From contig NZ_KE386496.1 of the NCBI RefSeq assembly GCF_000427445.1, forward strand, positions 2,433,504 through 2,497,503: a stretch of 64,000 bases of DNA, in the 5' to 3' direction. The translations under genes were made by a program, and so were the position numbers. Positions 33,039 through 42,349 of the stretch are shown piece by piece (position 1 is the stretch's first letter; the number at the start of each line of letters is the position of its first letter). The notes under the pieces are model-generated. The model saw nothing but the letters and a program-made list of their open reading frames with translations. It did no database searches and had not been told where the DNA came from. Source of the DNA: Methylocapsa acidiphila B2 (GTDB lineage: Bacteria; Pseudomonadota; Alphaproteobacteria; Rhizobiales; Beijerinckiaceae).

Positions 33039-35740
33039 TGAACCGTCATGTCAACGCCATCGCCGGCCGCCTGAGCCTTCGCCCGCCGCAGCGGCGCTCG
33101 CTCGAAATTCTCGACCGCATTTCCGAGATCGTTCCTCCGACGAAGGGGGGTGACCTGGACGCGGCGCTCGCGGCCATTCGCAGTGAGTTCCCAACCGTCG
33201 TGGACTTTGAGCGCGAATTTCCAAGCCTTTGCTTCGCGCTCGCCACAGGTGTCGGAAAGACCCGCCTAATGGGCGCGTTCATCGCTTACCTGCATCTCGC
33301 GCACGGTCTGAACAATTTCTTCGTGCTGGCCCCGAACCTGACGATCTACAACAAGCTGATCACCGACTTCACCCAGAACACGCCGAAGTACGTGCTCAAG
33401 GGCATTTCCGAGTTCGCCATCTCGCCGCCGGTCATTACGACCGGCGAGAACTATGAGAGGCAGATCGCGAGCGGCGGAAGCCTGTTCCCGGTCACGATCA
33501 ATATTTTCAACATCTCGAAGATCAATTCCGAGGTCCGCGGCGGGCGGTCGCCGAAAATCCGCAGCTTCAAGGAGGAAATCGGCGAAAGCTACTTCGAGTA
33601 TCTCGCCGGTCTCGACGACCTCGTTCTTATCATGGACGAATCGCACCGCTATCGCGCGTCGGCCGGCATCCGCGCCATCAATGAGCTGAAGCCGGTTATC
33701 GGCCTCGAACTGACGGCCACGCCCTTCGTCGAGACATCGCGCGGGCCGGTCCCGTTTCAGAACGTCATCTTCGACTATCCGCTTGGGAAGGCGATGGCCG
33801 ATGGGTTCGTGAAGGAGCCGGCAGTCGTCACGCGGGAGAACTTCTCCCCGATCGGAAAATCGCCAGAGTCGATCCAGCAGATCAAGCTCGAAGACGGGGT
33901 GCGCCTGCACGAGAGCGTCAAGGTCGAGTTGGAAACCTATGCGCGCCAGGTTGGCGAACGCATCGTCAAGCCGTTCATGCTGGTCATTGCCCGCGACACG
34001 ACACATGCCGCCGAGCTGATGCAGCTCATCAAATCCGACAGCTTTTTCGAAGGCCGCTATACGGACAAGGTCATCCAGGTCGATTCCAGCGTGAAGGAAG
34101 AGGAGACGATCGAGCGTCTGCTCAAGGTCGAGCACACGGAGGAGCCGACGGAGATCGTGATCCACGTTAACATGCTCAAGGAAGGTTGGGACGTCACCAA
34201 CCTCTATACGATCGTGCCGCTGCGCGCCGCCAACGCCCGCACGCTCATCGAGCAGTCGATCGGGCGTGGCCTTCGACTGCCCTATGGCAAGCGGACCGGC
34301 GTGACGGCCGTGGACCGGCTGAACATCGTGGCGCACGATCGCTTCCAGGAAATCGTCGACGAGGCGAAGAAACCTGACTCGGCGATCCGGCTCCAGCAGG
34401 TGATCCTTTCCAACGATCAGCTTCAGCAGAAGACGGTCACCGTCGTCTCCCAACCGCAACTTGCCTCGAAACTGGGGATTCAGTCTGACGGTGCGGCGCC
34501 TTCAGCGGCGAGCGGCTTTCACGAGGCGCAGTCGGTTTTCAACGCCGATGAACAGAAGATCGCCAAGATCGCCTACGACGTGATCCGGAAGTTTGAGACG
34601 CAGCCGTCACGGTTGCCGAGCGTCGGCCATCTTCAGAAGCCCGAGGTGCAGGCGGCACTCCTTCGCGAGGTCGAGAGCCAGTACCGGCCCGCACAGATGG
34701 AGTTGGATGGAATCTCAGGCCAACCCGACCTGGCCGCGATTGTTGCGAAGACCGCTGAAATCGTCGTCCAGCAGACCATCGACATCCCGCGCATCCTCGT
34801 GGTTCCGAAGGGCGAGGTGAAGTCGGGGTTCCGGCCGTTCACTCTCGATCTCGCTCGTATGAGGTATGAGGCGCCGAATGAAACGCTCTGGGCGGCCCAT
34901 CTGCGGACTGGCCAAATTGATCGGATCGGCGTGGGTGCCGGGACGATCGACGAACAGCGTCTTGAAGATTATGTGGTCAGCGGGCTCATCGACTTCGACG
35001 ACGTCGCCTACGACGAACACGCCGACCTTCTCTATGACTTGGCCGAGCAGGTCATCCGTCATTTTCTTTCATATCTCTCGGAAGAAGATGTGCGGAAGGT
35101 GCTGCGGCTCCATCAGAAGGAGATCGCCTGCTTCGTCCATGTCCAGATGCAGAAGCACTTCTGGCAGGACACGCAGGTCGCGTACGACGTCGTGATCACG
35201 CGAGGTTTCACTGAGCTTCGAAACAGCGCCTATACCGCCGCCGCTGACGAGGCGCCCCTCGATTTTCGTATCTCGCCGTCCGACAAAAGCAACATGTCGC
35301 GCTACCTGTTTGGCGGGTTTTCCCGCTGCCTCTACCCGACCCAGAAGTTCCAGTCCGATGCCGAGCGAAAGCTCGCAGTCGTGCTGGAGAGAGAGTCGCT
35401 CAAATGGTTCAAGCCGGCCAAGGGCCAGTTTCAGCTGTTCTATCGTAGCGGCATTGAGGACCTGGAATACCAGCCGGATTTCGTCGCCGAGACGGAGACG
35501 CGCATTTTCATGCTGGAGCCAAAGGCGTCGAATCAGATGGCGGTTCCGGATGTTCTCGCAAAACAAGAGGTTGCCATCGAATGGTGCCGCCGAGCGACTG
35601 ATCACGCCGCAACCTACGAGGGAAAACCATGGACCTATGTGCTCATTCCTCACGATGCCATTGCTGAGAATATGACGCTTGAGGGGCTCTCCCGGCAGTT
35701 TGCGGCGAAGGGGGGCGTTCACACCATGGAGCGGAGCTAA
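33035..35740 (+). CDS. Type III-like Res helicase-endonuclease
   Basis: The protein has 901 residues (GTG 33035 or ATG 33038). The Walker A motif is ALATGVGKTRLMG (T71-T76), motif II is LIMDESHRYRA (about 198-208), then ELTATPF. Motif VI is LIEQSIGRGLRLPYG (about 405-420). Near the C-terminus YQPDFVAETETRIFMLEPKAS (about 812-832) has a PD...ExK arrangement typical of type III Res nuclease domains. With the Mod upstream it should form a type III restriction enzyme, but the same operon also carries SNF2 and AIPR genes. It is the last gene of the operon and is followed by about 170 bases before the LysR gene. Confidence 0.92.
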   Translation: MMNRHVNAIAGRLSLRPPQRRSLEILDRISEIVPPTKGGDLDAALAAIRSEFPTVVDFEREFPSLCFALATGVGKTRLMGAFIAYLHLAHGLNNFFVLAPNLTIYNKLITDFTQNTPKYVLKGISEFAISPPVITTGENYERQIASGGSLFPVTINIFNISKINSEVRGGRSPKIRSFKEEIGESYFEYLAGLDDLVLIMDESHRYRASAGIRAINELKPVIGLELTATPFVETSRGPVPFQNVIFDYPLGKAMADGFVKEPAVVTRENFSPIGKSPESIQQIKLEDGVRLHESVKVELETYARQVGERIVKPFMLVIARDTTHAAELMQLIKSDSFFEGRYTDKVIQVDSSVKEEETIERLLKVEHTEEPTEIVIHVNMLKEGWDVTNLYTIVPLRAANARTLIEQSIGRGLRLPYGKRTGVTAVDRLNIVAHDRFQEIVDEAKKPDSAIRLQQVILSNDQLQQKTVTVVSQPQLASKLGIQSDGAAPSAASGFHEAQSVFNADEQKIAKIAYDVIRKFETQPSRLPSVGHLQKPEVQAALLREVESQYRPAQMELDGISGQPDLAAIVAKTAEIVVQQTIDIPRILVVPKGEVKSGFRPFTLDLARMRYEAPNETLWAAHLRTGQIDRIGVGAGTIDEQRLEDYVVSGLIDFDDVAYDEHADLLYDLAEQVIRHFLSYLSEEDVRKVLRLHQKEIACFVHVQMQKHFWQDTQVAYDVVITRGFTELRNSAYTAAADEAPLDFRISPSDKSNMSRYLFGGFSRCLYPTQKFQSDAERKLAVVLERESLKWFKPAKGQFQLFYRSGIEDLEYQPDFVAETETRIFMLEPKASNQMAVPDVLAKQEVAIEWCRRATDHAATYEGKPWTYVLIPHDAIAENMTLEGLSRQFAAKGGVHTMERS

Positions 35741-35911
35741 CCCCGCTCGGTGAGGAAGCCCTCGCCAATTCCGCGGCATTATATGGCTATCAAAGTATTT
35801 CGCTTCGAAACGTCGCATTTGCGGAAACATCGCCGCTTTTTTGCCCAAAAAAAGATGCGGCTGCCTGCTCAGGTGACGCTTGCGGACCCCAATGATTCGG
35901 AAGGTTGACGC

Positions 35912-36829
35912 ATGGTCAAACTTGTATCGATCTCGCAGGCGCTTCTGGTAGCCGAGCATCTCAGCTTCAGTCGCGCGGCGCAGGTCCTCGGCATCCAGCA
36001 ATCCGCGGTCAGCCGGCGGGTGCGGGCGCTGGAGGACAAGCTCGGCGTTTCGCTGTTTGAGCGCGACGCGAGCGGAATCCGGCTGACAGAGGCCGGGCGC
36101 CGGTTTCTGGACCGGTCGCGTTCGGCGCTGGCCGAGATCGATCACGCCGTGAAGGGCGCCGCCAATGCGGGATGCGGCGCCGAGGGCGCACTGAGCATCG
36201 GGATCCTGTCGTCGCTTTCGCGCGGTTTCGTGCGTGAGTTGATTCGCACCTATCGCGAAACGCATCCGGCGATCGCCATCGATATCGTCGAGGGCTCCGC
36301 CAGCGAGCACCTTGCGCGTATAAGCGAGCGTCTGCTCGACATCGCTTTCGTCACCGGGACGCCCTCGGCGCTACACTGCGATACCCTCGTCCTGTGGGAG
36401 GCACGCGTTTTCGCTGCCCTGCCGGCGCGCCATCGCCTCGCCAAGGAAGACGCGGTCGGTTGGGAGGGGCTGAAGGACGAGCGCTTCATCGTCAGCCGGG
36501 ACGCGCCCGGCCCGGAGATCCATGACTATCTTGTCCGGCGACTGGCGGATTTTGGGCACAGCCCATCTGTGGAGCGCTATGACGTCGGCCGCGAAAGCTT
36601 GATGCATCTGGTTGCGCTTGGCTTCGGCATCAGCCTCGCCAGCGAAGCGGCGACCGCGACGCGCTATCCCGAGGTCGTCTTTCGGCCGCTCGCAACCGCG
36701 GAGGATATATTGCCCTGCAGCGCGGTCTGGTTGCCGGTCAACGACAATCCGGCGCTGCGGCGCTTCCTTAGCCTCGCCCGGTCGATGTCCCTGGGCCAGC
36801 CGGCTCCGCGGGCGCCTGCGGCTTCATGA
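35912..36829 (+). CDS. LysR family transcriptional regulator at the end of the trb operon
   Basis: The 305-residue protein has a winged HTH at the N-terminus (ALLVAEHLSFSRAAQVLGIQQSAVSRRVRALEDKLGVSLFERD) shown here only as family blocks FSRAAQVLG, QSAVSRRVRALEDKLG and SLFERD. The C-terminal half is a LysR-type substrate-binding domain. A LysR gene next to trbI and DUF2274 is a frequent arrangement in Trb-type ICEs, so it may control transfer genes or accessory functions. Its last 62 bases overlap the DUF2274 gene on the opposite strand. Confidence 0.9.
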   Translation: MVKLVSISQALLVAEHLSFSRAAQVLGIQQSAVSRRVRALEDKLGVSLFERDASGIRLTEAGRRFLDRSRSALAEIDHAVKGAANAGCGAEGALSIGILSSLSRGFVRELIRTYRETHPAIAIDIVEGSASEHLARISERLLDIAFVTGTPSALHCDTLVLWEARVFAALPARHRLAKEDAVGWEGLKDERFIVSRDAPGPEIHDYLVRRLADFGHSPSVERYDVGRESLMHLVALGFGISLASEAATATRYPEVVFRPLATAEDILPCSAVWLPVNDNPALRRFLSLARSMSLGQPAPRAPAAS

Positions 36830-37040
36830 CATTCCGCATTTTGGCGAAGGCGCGATCGCTGGCGATGAAGCGCGCCAATATGGGCGCGATCAGCCTGGCC
36901 GGCTGATTGATGGGCTGTCCGGTTTCTTGGGCAAGCGCATCGGCATAGGCGACGAGATCGCGATGGACGGCCGCCGGCAATTCAACGGTCAGCTTAACGG
37001 GCTTGTCATCGGCGATCGCGCCGAGTTTCAGCTTGGCCAT
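36768..37040 (-). CDS. DUF2274 protein, last gene of the trb operon
   Basis: The 90-residue protein (MAKLKLGAIADDKPVKLTVE at its start) matches DUF2274, a small protein coded directly after trbI in many Trb-type ICEs. It resembles ribbon-helix-helix or arc-like DNA-binding proteins in its alternating N-terminal strand and two helices (AAVHRDLVAYADALA, PARLIAPILARFIASD). A role in transfer regulation is likely but unproven. It is 11 bases downstream of trbI, and its end overlaps the LysR gene. Confidence 0.85.
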   Translation of the reverse strand: MAKLKLGAIADDKPVKLTVELPAAVHRDLVAYADALAQETGQPINQPARLIAPILARFIASDRAFAKMRNVMKPQAPAEPAGPGTSTGRG

Positions 37041-37051
37041 CTGTCACTTCC

Positions 37052-38266
37052 TCAGCCTTGATAGGGCTCGAGCACAAGATCCCGATTGACAATCACACGC
37101 ACGGGGAATCCCGGCCGGATCGTCAGGGTCGGCTGGATGTTGAGATTGCGGCCGACGATCTGCTGACCGGTCTGATTGAAGCTCTCGGACGCTCCGCGAC
37201 GTATGGCTTGCGTCAGATCGTTCTGGCTGCCGCTCGTGCCGACCTCCGATCCGACGCTGAGCAGGGTCGAGAGCAAGGCCGCCTTGAACAGGGCGCCCCA
37301 ATGATCGTCGACCTGATCCTCGAGCCCGGAATAGCCCGCAGTGTCCGCGCCCGGCTGGCGCTCCAGCACGATCGACTTGCCGTTGGGCAGGATGAGCCGG
37401 GTCCAGACCAGCAGCACGCGGGACTGGCCGAAGGCGACCTGGCTGTCATAAATGCCGATCAGACGCGCGCCCTGCGGGATCAGCAGCGAGCGGCCGGTCG
37501 GACTGTCGTAGACGTTCACTGAGACCTGGGCGGTGATCTGGCCAGGAAGATCGGAGCGAATGCCGGTGATCAGTGCGGCGGGAATGACCGTGCCCGCCTG
37601 CACAACGTAGGGCGATGCCGGCTCGGCCAGCCGGTCGGGACTGGTGGTGCGGCGATCCACCGAGGCATTGACGAAAGCGAGCTTGCGGTCCTGGCCGTTC
37701 TGCGCGAAGGCGGCGTCGGTCGAGGGCTGCGCGGTCTGAGCTGCTATGGCGCTCGAATCTAAAGGCGCGCCAGACGCCAGCGTCGGTGCGGGCAGCTCGC
37801 GGATGTTCGTCGATGCGAACAGGCGGCTGAGCAGCGCGGCTTCGATTTCCTGAGCGCGGCGCTGCGCTTCGGGGTCGACGGCCGGCGCGCCGGGAACGAC
37901 GGTGTTCTGAGCGCCTCCCGCATTGAGCATCGGCCGGCCGAGATCGCCCGGTAGCGGCGGCCCGAGTTGCGGGGCCGACCGGGGAATGCCGGCATAGTCG
38001 CGCGGCAGGCCGGCGAGACCATCGGCGGTGGTACGATGATCGGTGCTGTAAAGCTCTTCTGGAGCCGCCCCACGGCTGCGGTTATTCTGCAAGGCCCAGA
38101 ACACAGCGCCGAAAACGGCGACGAGGGCGACCGCCGCGCCGCCGGCCAGCACCTTGCGCGACAACCGAGTGACCCGCGGCCTCGCAGGCCGCAGACGCAG
38201 CGCCTCGCCGGGATCGCCGGCCCGTTGCGCCGGGTCAGCCGCTTCCTCTTTCCGGTCCTCGCTCAC
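37052..38266 (-). CDS. trbI: Conjugal transfer protein TrbI (VirB10-like)
   Basis: The 404-residue protein starts at GTG 38266. An N-terminal cytoplasmic tail is followed by one membrane helix (KVLAGGAAVALVAVFGAVFWAL), a Pro/Gln-rich periplasmic linker, and the C-terminal VirB10/TrbI domain with YVVQAGTVIPAALITGI, SLLIPQGARLIGIYDS and GLEDQVDDHWGALF. VirB10-type proteins span inner and outer membranes in the type IV secretion core. It directly follows trbG (adjacent stop and start). Confidence 0.95.
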   Translation of the reverse strand: MSEDRKEEAADPAQRAGDPGEALRLRPARPRVTRLSRKVLAGGAAVALVAVFGAVFWALQNNRSRGAAPEELYSTDHRTTADGLAGLPRDYAGIPRSAPQLGPPLPGDLGRPMLNAGGAQNTVVPGAPAVDPEAQRRAQEIEAALLSRLFASTNIRELPAPTLASGAPLDSSAIAAQTAQPSTDAAFAQNGQDRKLAFVNASVDRRTTSPDRLAEPASPYVVQAGTVIPAALITGIRSDLPGQITAQVSVNVYDSPTGRSLLIPQGARLIGIYDSQVAFGQSRVLLVWTRLILPNGKSIVLERQPGADTAGYSGLEDQVDDHWGALFKAALLSTLLSVGSEVGTSGSQNDLTQAIRRGASESFNQTGQQIVGRNLNIQPTLTIRPGFPVRVIVNRDLVLEPYQG

Positions 38267-39283
38267 TTATGATCTCCCGTCCGTGCGGGAGATGCGAACG
38301 GTCTGCAGGTGATCGCCGCCAAGGCGCAGCTCGGCGGCGCCGAACAGACGGTCGACGACATAGTAGTTCTGGCGGACGCGATAATTGACGAGCTGGCCGT
38401 CGCCCTGCGGCCCGATAACGAACAGCGGCGGCGCCTCGCCCTGCGCCAGACCGCGCGGCATCTCGATATAGACCTTGGAGCCGTCGTCGAAGGCCGAAAG
38501 CGGCCGCCAGGGCGGAGCATCCCCCGTGATCTGATAGCGGAAGCGAAGCCGGGACACGTCGATGCCGGCGTCGATCGGGGCCGCGCTCGCGGCCGCCGCG
38601 TTCTGGCGTCGTAGCGCGATGAGCTGGTCTTCGGGATACTGCCAGGAGACCGAAGCCATGTAGGTCTGCTCGGTCGAACGCAGCTCGAGGAGATACGTCC
38701 GTCGATCGGTGTTGATGACGAGATTGGTCACCAGGTCCGGCCGGGTCGGTTTGACCAGGATGTGAACTTTCTTCGTCGCGCCCGCGCCGCTCTCGGTGTC
38801 GCCGATGATCCATCTGACGGTATCGCCGGCGGCGACGGGGCCGGATCCTACGAGCTGCTCGCCGTCCTGCAGCGCGACGTCCGTGACCTCGCCCGGCGCC
38901 GTATAGACCTGATAGAGGGCTCCACCCGAGAAGGGATAGACCTGCACGGCGTTGATGAAGCCGTCGCGAACCGGCTGCACGCGCGCGGCGGCGTTGGCCT
39001 GTTTGACGCGGACCGTCGGATCGCCCGGCTCCGGGGGAGCCTTGCCGCCAGGCAGAGGCTTCAATTGGCCGGGGAGCGGCAACGGCTTTCGTAGCTCCAC
39101 GATCTGCACCGGGCCTGGCCGATCGGTCTGAAGAGTCGCGGGCTCGGCCACGTCGTCGAGCGCGATTTCCGGCGGCTTCTGAAGTTGCGCGCAACCGGCG
39201 AGCGCGGAAGCGGAAAGCAGTAAAGCCGCGAGGGCGTCTCTACGAAAAGCCGGAAGAGCGGGATTACGAAAAGACGGCTTCAT
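38267..39283 (-). CDS. trbG: Conjugal transfer lipoprotein TrbG (VirB9-like)
   Basis: From ATG 39283 (MKPSFRNPALPAFRRDALAA) the protein has 338 residues. A signal peptide ends in a lipobox (SASALAGC). The VirB9/TrbG part includes VYPFSGGALYQVYTAPGEVTDVALQDGE, shown here as blocks YPFSGGALYQVYTAPG and VTDVALQDGE. It ends with VRQNYYVVDRLFGAAELRLG. It forms the outer-membrane ring of the secretion system with TrbI. Its start overlaps the trbF stop (ATGA). Confidence 0.94.
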   Translation of the reverse strand: MKPSFRNPALPAFRRDALAALLLSASALAGCAQLQKPPEIALDDVAEPATLQTDRPGPVQIVELRKPLPLPGQLKPLPGGKAPPEPGDPTVRVKQANAAARVQPVRDGFINAVQVYPFSGGALYQVYTAPGEVTDVALQDGEQLVGSGPVAAGDTVRWIIGDTESGAGATKKVHILVKPTRPDLVTNLVINTDRRTYLLELRSTEQTYMASVSWQYPEDQLIALRRQNAAAASAAPIDAGIDVSRLRFRYQITGDAPPWRPLSAFDDGSKVYIEMPRGLAQGEAPPLFVIGPQGDGQLVNYRVRQNYYVVDRLFGAAELRLGGDHLQTVRISRTDGRS

Positions 39284-39969
39284 TGCCCGAGCTCCTTCGA
39301 CCAGTTGATGGCGTTGACATAGATGCCGAGCGGGTTCCTGCGCAGACGATCGGCGTCGTGTGGGGTCTGGAGCACGACGGTGAGGATGGCGGTCCAACGC
39401 TCGGTCGCGCTGAGGCTGCCATTCTCGTAGCGGCGCTGGATCCACGCGACGCGGAATGAGTCGGGCGAGGCGCGAATGACGCTGGAGACTTCGACGGAGA
39501 TCTGGGCCTTGCCGAGATTGGCGAAGGGATCGTTGGTCCGCGCGTAGTCATTGAGCGCCGCCGCGCCGCGATCGGTGGTGAATTCATAGGCGCGCAGCCA
39601 TTGCTTGCGCAGGATGATCGGATCGGCCGGCAGGCCGCGCACATCCTCGATGAAGTGCGCGAGGTGATAGGCGATCTGCGGATCGGTCGCCTGATAGTCC
39701 GCGCTGGCCGGCGCGATCGCCTGAGCCTGGCCGAGCTTGTCGACCTGCACCACCCAGGGCGTGATCGTGCCGCTCGCCGATTGCCAGATGAGACCGCCCG
39801 CGAGGCCGCCTGAGAGGATCAGGCAGCCGAAGGCCATCAATCGCCAGTTCTTGGCCTGGACGCGGGCCGAACCGATCCGTTCGTCCCAGACCTGGGCGGC
39901 TTTCTGATAGGGCGTCTCTGGCTCGGGGGTTCGCCCGTAGCGCACGGATGGTCGTCGGAACATGCTCAT
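39280..39969 (-). CDS. trbF: Conjugal transfer protein TrbF (VirB8-like)
   Basis: The 229-residue protein has the TrbF pattern: RYGRTPEPETPYQKAAQVWDERIG at the N-terminus (given as blocks PETPYQKAAQVWDERIG), one membrane helix (LMAFGCLILSGGLAGGLIW), and the periplasmic NTF2-like VirB8 domain with ITPWVVQVDKLGQA, HLAHFIEDVRGLP and WTAILTVVLQTP. It is an inner-membrane scaffold of the transfer machine. It overlaps trbL by four bases. Confidence 0.95.
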   Translation of the reverse strand: MSMFRRPSVRYGRTPEPETPYQKAAQVWDERIGSARVQAKNWRLMAFGCLILSGGLAGGLIWQSASGTITPWVVQVDKLGQAQAIAPASADYQATDPQIAYHLAHFIEDVRGLPADPIILRKQWLRAYEFTTDRGAAALNDYARTNDPFANLGKAQISVEVSSVIRASPDSFRVAWIQRRYENGSLSATERWTAILTVVLQTPHDADRLRRNPLGIYVNAINWSKELGQ

Positions 39970-41240
39970 TCCCCTTCGGAGAGATCGACGGAAGCGCCGC
40001 TGCCGCCGCCATCACCGGATTTGACTGCGTGGGCAGCCGTTGAGGCGCCATGGCTGATGGTTTGCGAGCGTCTCATCCGCTTCGCCCACTCGGGCGGACC
40101 GGCAGTCGCCGAGGGACCAGCCGAGGGCGTGTCCCCGGCCGCTTCCCCCATCGCGGCCCGCCCGCCGGCTTCGAAGCTCGACTTGACGTTGGCGGCGGCG
40201 CGGCGCAACGGGCTGATGATCGCCTCCGCGCCGTTGGAGAGCCCGGCTGTCGCAACGCCGGATGCGCCCCCTGCGCGATAGGCGGCGGTCGCGCCGCCGG
40301 CGATAGCCGCGCCGCCACGGGCGGTTCCCGCGATGGCGCCACCGACAAGGCCGGCGCCGCCCGCGGCGAGACCGGCTCCGGCGACGACGATGCCGCCAGC
40401 CGCGAGGCTCGTGCCGACGGCGGCGCCGGCGCCGAGCTGCGGTCCGCCCGAGACAATGCCGTTGGCGATGCCGGGTCCGAAGATGCCGAGACCGAGCAGC
40501 GACAGCGCGGCGAGCACGATCGCCATGGCGTCGTCGATCGAGGGCTGCGCGCCGCCGAAGCCAGCTGTGAATTGGGAGAATAGAGTCGATCCGATGCCGA
40601 CGATCACGGCGAGCACCAGTACCTTGACGCCCGAGGAGACGACGCTGCCGAGCACGCGTTCGGCGGCGAAGGCGGTCTTGCCGAAGAGGCCGAAGGGGAT
40701 CAGCACGAAGCCGGCGAGCGTCGTCAGCTTGAATTCGATCAGCGTGACGAAAAGCTGGATCGCGAGGATAAAGAAGGCGAGCAGCACCATCATCCAGGCG
40801 AACAGCAGCACCGCGATCTGGATGAAGTTCTCGAAGAACGAGACATAGCCCATGAGGCCCGAGATCGAATCGAGGATGGGTCGGCCGGCGTCGAGGCCGA
40901 CCTCTGCGATGCGGCCGGGGCGCAGAAAATCCGCTTCCGCCAATCCCGTCCCAGACGCCTTCAGGCCGAGCCCGGCAAAACTCTCGAAGACGATGCGGGC
41001 AAGGTTGTTCCAGTTGCCGATGAGCCAGGCGAAGACGCCGACGAACAGCGTCTTCTTGACGAGTCGCGCGATGATGTCGTCGTCGGCGCCCCAGGACCAG
41101 AAGAGCGCGGCCAGCGTCATATCGATCGCGATCAGCGTGGTGGCGATGAAGGCTACTTCGCCGCCGAGCAGGCCGAAGCCGCTGTCGATGTATTGGGTGA
41201 AGACCGCGAGGAAACGATCGATGGCGCCCGTGCCGCCCAT
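39966..41240 (-). CDS. trbL: Conjugal transfer protein TrbL (VirB6-like)
   Basis: The 424-residue membrane protein begins MGGTGAIDRFLAVFTQYIDS and has about six helices in the first 260 residues (for example AVLLFAWMMVLLAFFILAIQ). An Ala/Gly-rich region (AGAGLAAGGAGLVGGAIAG) and a charged tail ending in a Ser/Gly/Glu-rich stretch follow. This is the TrbL/VirB6 layout of the inner-membrane channel. It overlaps trbF and lies just after the trbK-like gene. Confidence 0.94.
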   Translation of the reverse strand: MGGTGAIDRFLAVFTQYIDSGFGLLGGEVAFIATTLIAIDMTLAALFWSWGADDDIIARLVKKTLFVGVFAWLIGNWNNLARIVFESFAGLGLKASGTGLAEADFLRPGRIAEVGLDAGRPILDSISGLMGYVSFFENFIQIAVLLFAWMMVLLAFFILAIQLFVTLIEFKLTTLAGFVLIPFGLFGKTAFAAERVLGSVVSSGVKVLVLAVIVGIGSTLFSQFTAGFGGAQPSIDDAMAIVLAALSLLGLGIFGPGIANGIVSGGPQLGAGAAVGTSLAAGGIVVAGAGLAAGGAGLVGGAIAGTARGGAAIAGGATAAYRAGGASGVATAGLSNGAEAIISPLRRAAANVKSSFEAGGRAAMGEAAGDTPSAGPSATAGPPEWAKRMRRSQTISHGASTAAHAVKSGDGGGSGASVDLSEGE

Positions 41241-41243
41241 GAC

Positions 41244-41612
41244 TTACTTGTCCTCCGATTTGGGCTGATCGGCCGACACCGTGCCGGGCGCGCCGTTCGG
41301 CGGCGGGTTCGGGAACATCTGAACGGGCGAGCGTTCGGAGGGTTGAGCGCCCAGCCGGAGGAAGCGGCGGCGATTCTCGGCCCAGGCGCGTAGGCAACCA
41401 GCATCGTGCGCCCCGGCTTCGCCAAGAAGCTGGCAACGGCTCAGCTCGGCCCGGAGGGGATCGCCGTCGACTATGACCGTCGACGATGAGGAAGGGGCCG
41501 CTGGCTTTGGATCGCCGTGTTTGATCTGAACCGCGGTCACGGCAATCGCGAGCATGACGAAAGCCATCGCCGCGATCCGCGCCGCCATCGTCGGATTCAG
41601 TCGCGTCGTCAT
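41244..41612 (-). CDS. trbK: Putative entry exclusion protein TrbK (alternate type)
   Basis: From ATG 41612 (MTTRLNPTMAARIAAMAFVM) the product has 122 residues. It has an N-terminal signal anchor and a short conserved core RAELSRCQLLGEAGAHDAGCLRAWAENRRRF, given here as blocks LSRCQLLGEAGAHDAGC and AWAENRRRF. This is the small protein found between trbJ and trbL in this ICE type and annotated as TrbK-alt. It may block uptake of a second element. It overlaps trbJ by four bases. Confidence 0.8.
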   Translation of the reverse strand: MTTRLNPTMAARIAAMAFVMLAIAVTAVQIKHGDPKPAAPSSSSTVIVDGDPLRAELSRCQLLGEAGAHDAGCLRAWAENRRRFLRLGAQPSERSPVQMFPNPPPNGAPGTVSADQPKSEDK

Positions 41613-42349
41613 TGGTGAAACATCGTGACGGTCGTGGACTGATAGCTCGTCCCCGGCGTCAGGAAGCGGCGAAGCTGTTCTTTGGCCTGATCCTGGGCAG
41701 CGGCTTGCTGGGCGGCCTGAAGACTCTGCGCCCGACCTTGGGCGGCCACGGTTGCCGTCAAGTCCGCGAGCTGCTGGGCCTGAAGGGCGAGGATCTGATT
41801 GCCCGCCTGAGCCGCCTGAAGTGCGCCCGTCGCCGACTGGCTCGACGTGACCAGCGCCGACATCTGCGTGCGGTTCGTGTCGAGATTTCCTACGACGCCA
41901 GCCTGGACGCGCAATGCGTCCTGTAGACCGGCGACCGAGTTCTGCCAACGCTGTTGGGCGTTGGCGATCAGCGCCTGATTGGACTGGCTGGCGTTCGCGC
42001 TTCCGTAGGTGGTCTGGAACGCGCGGTCGATCTGCTGAACGTTATAGGCAATGTTCTGCGCCTGGGCGAGGAGCTGCTGGGTCCTCTGGATCGACGATTG
42101 AAGCTGTTGCAGCGAGGAATACGGCAGGCTCGCGAGATTGCGCGCCTGATTGATCAGCATCTGCGCCTGGTTCTGAAGCGAGGTGATCTCGTTCGTGACC
42201 TGCTGCAACTCGCGCGCTGCGGTCAGGACGTTCTGGGAAAAATTGCTGGGATCGAAGACGATCATTTGCGCGAACGCTGGCACCGCCAAAGCGAGCGATA
42301 GCGCGAGCGCGGTCGACGCCGCGAGATGACGCGGACGGATACGAATCAT
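41609..42349 (-). CDS. trbJ: Conjugal transfer protein TrbJ (VirB5-like)
   Basis: The 246-residue protein has a signal peptide (ALALSLALAVPAFAQ). It then has the TrbJ start MIVFDPSNFSQNVLTAARELQQ and long Gln-rich helices (LQQLQSSIQRTQQLLAQAQN). VirB5/TrbJ proteins are pilus-tip or assembly components. The trbE stop overlaps its start (ATGA). Confidence 0.95.
   Translation of the reverse strand: MIRIRPRHLAASTALALSLALAVPAFAQMIVFDPSNFSQNVLTAARELQQVTNEITSLQNQAQMLINQARNLASLPYSSLQQLQSSIQRTQQLLAQAQNIAYNVQQIDRAFQTTYGSANASQSNQALIANAQQRWQNSVAGLQDALRVQAGVVGNLDTNRTQMSALVTSSQSATGALQAAQAGNQILALQAQQLADLTATVAAQGRAQSLQAAQQAAAQDQAKEQLRRFLTPGTSYQSTTVTMFHQ

Noticed and set aside
26402-35740. Calling the left-end cluster DISARM
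   Set aside because: A DrmD-like helicase and a methylase are present, but DrmA, DrmB and DrmC are not, while Res and AIPR are.
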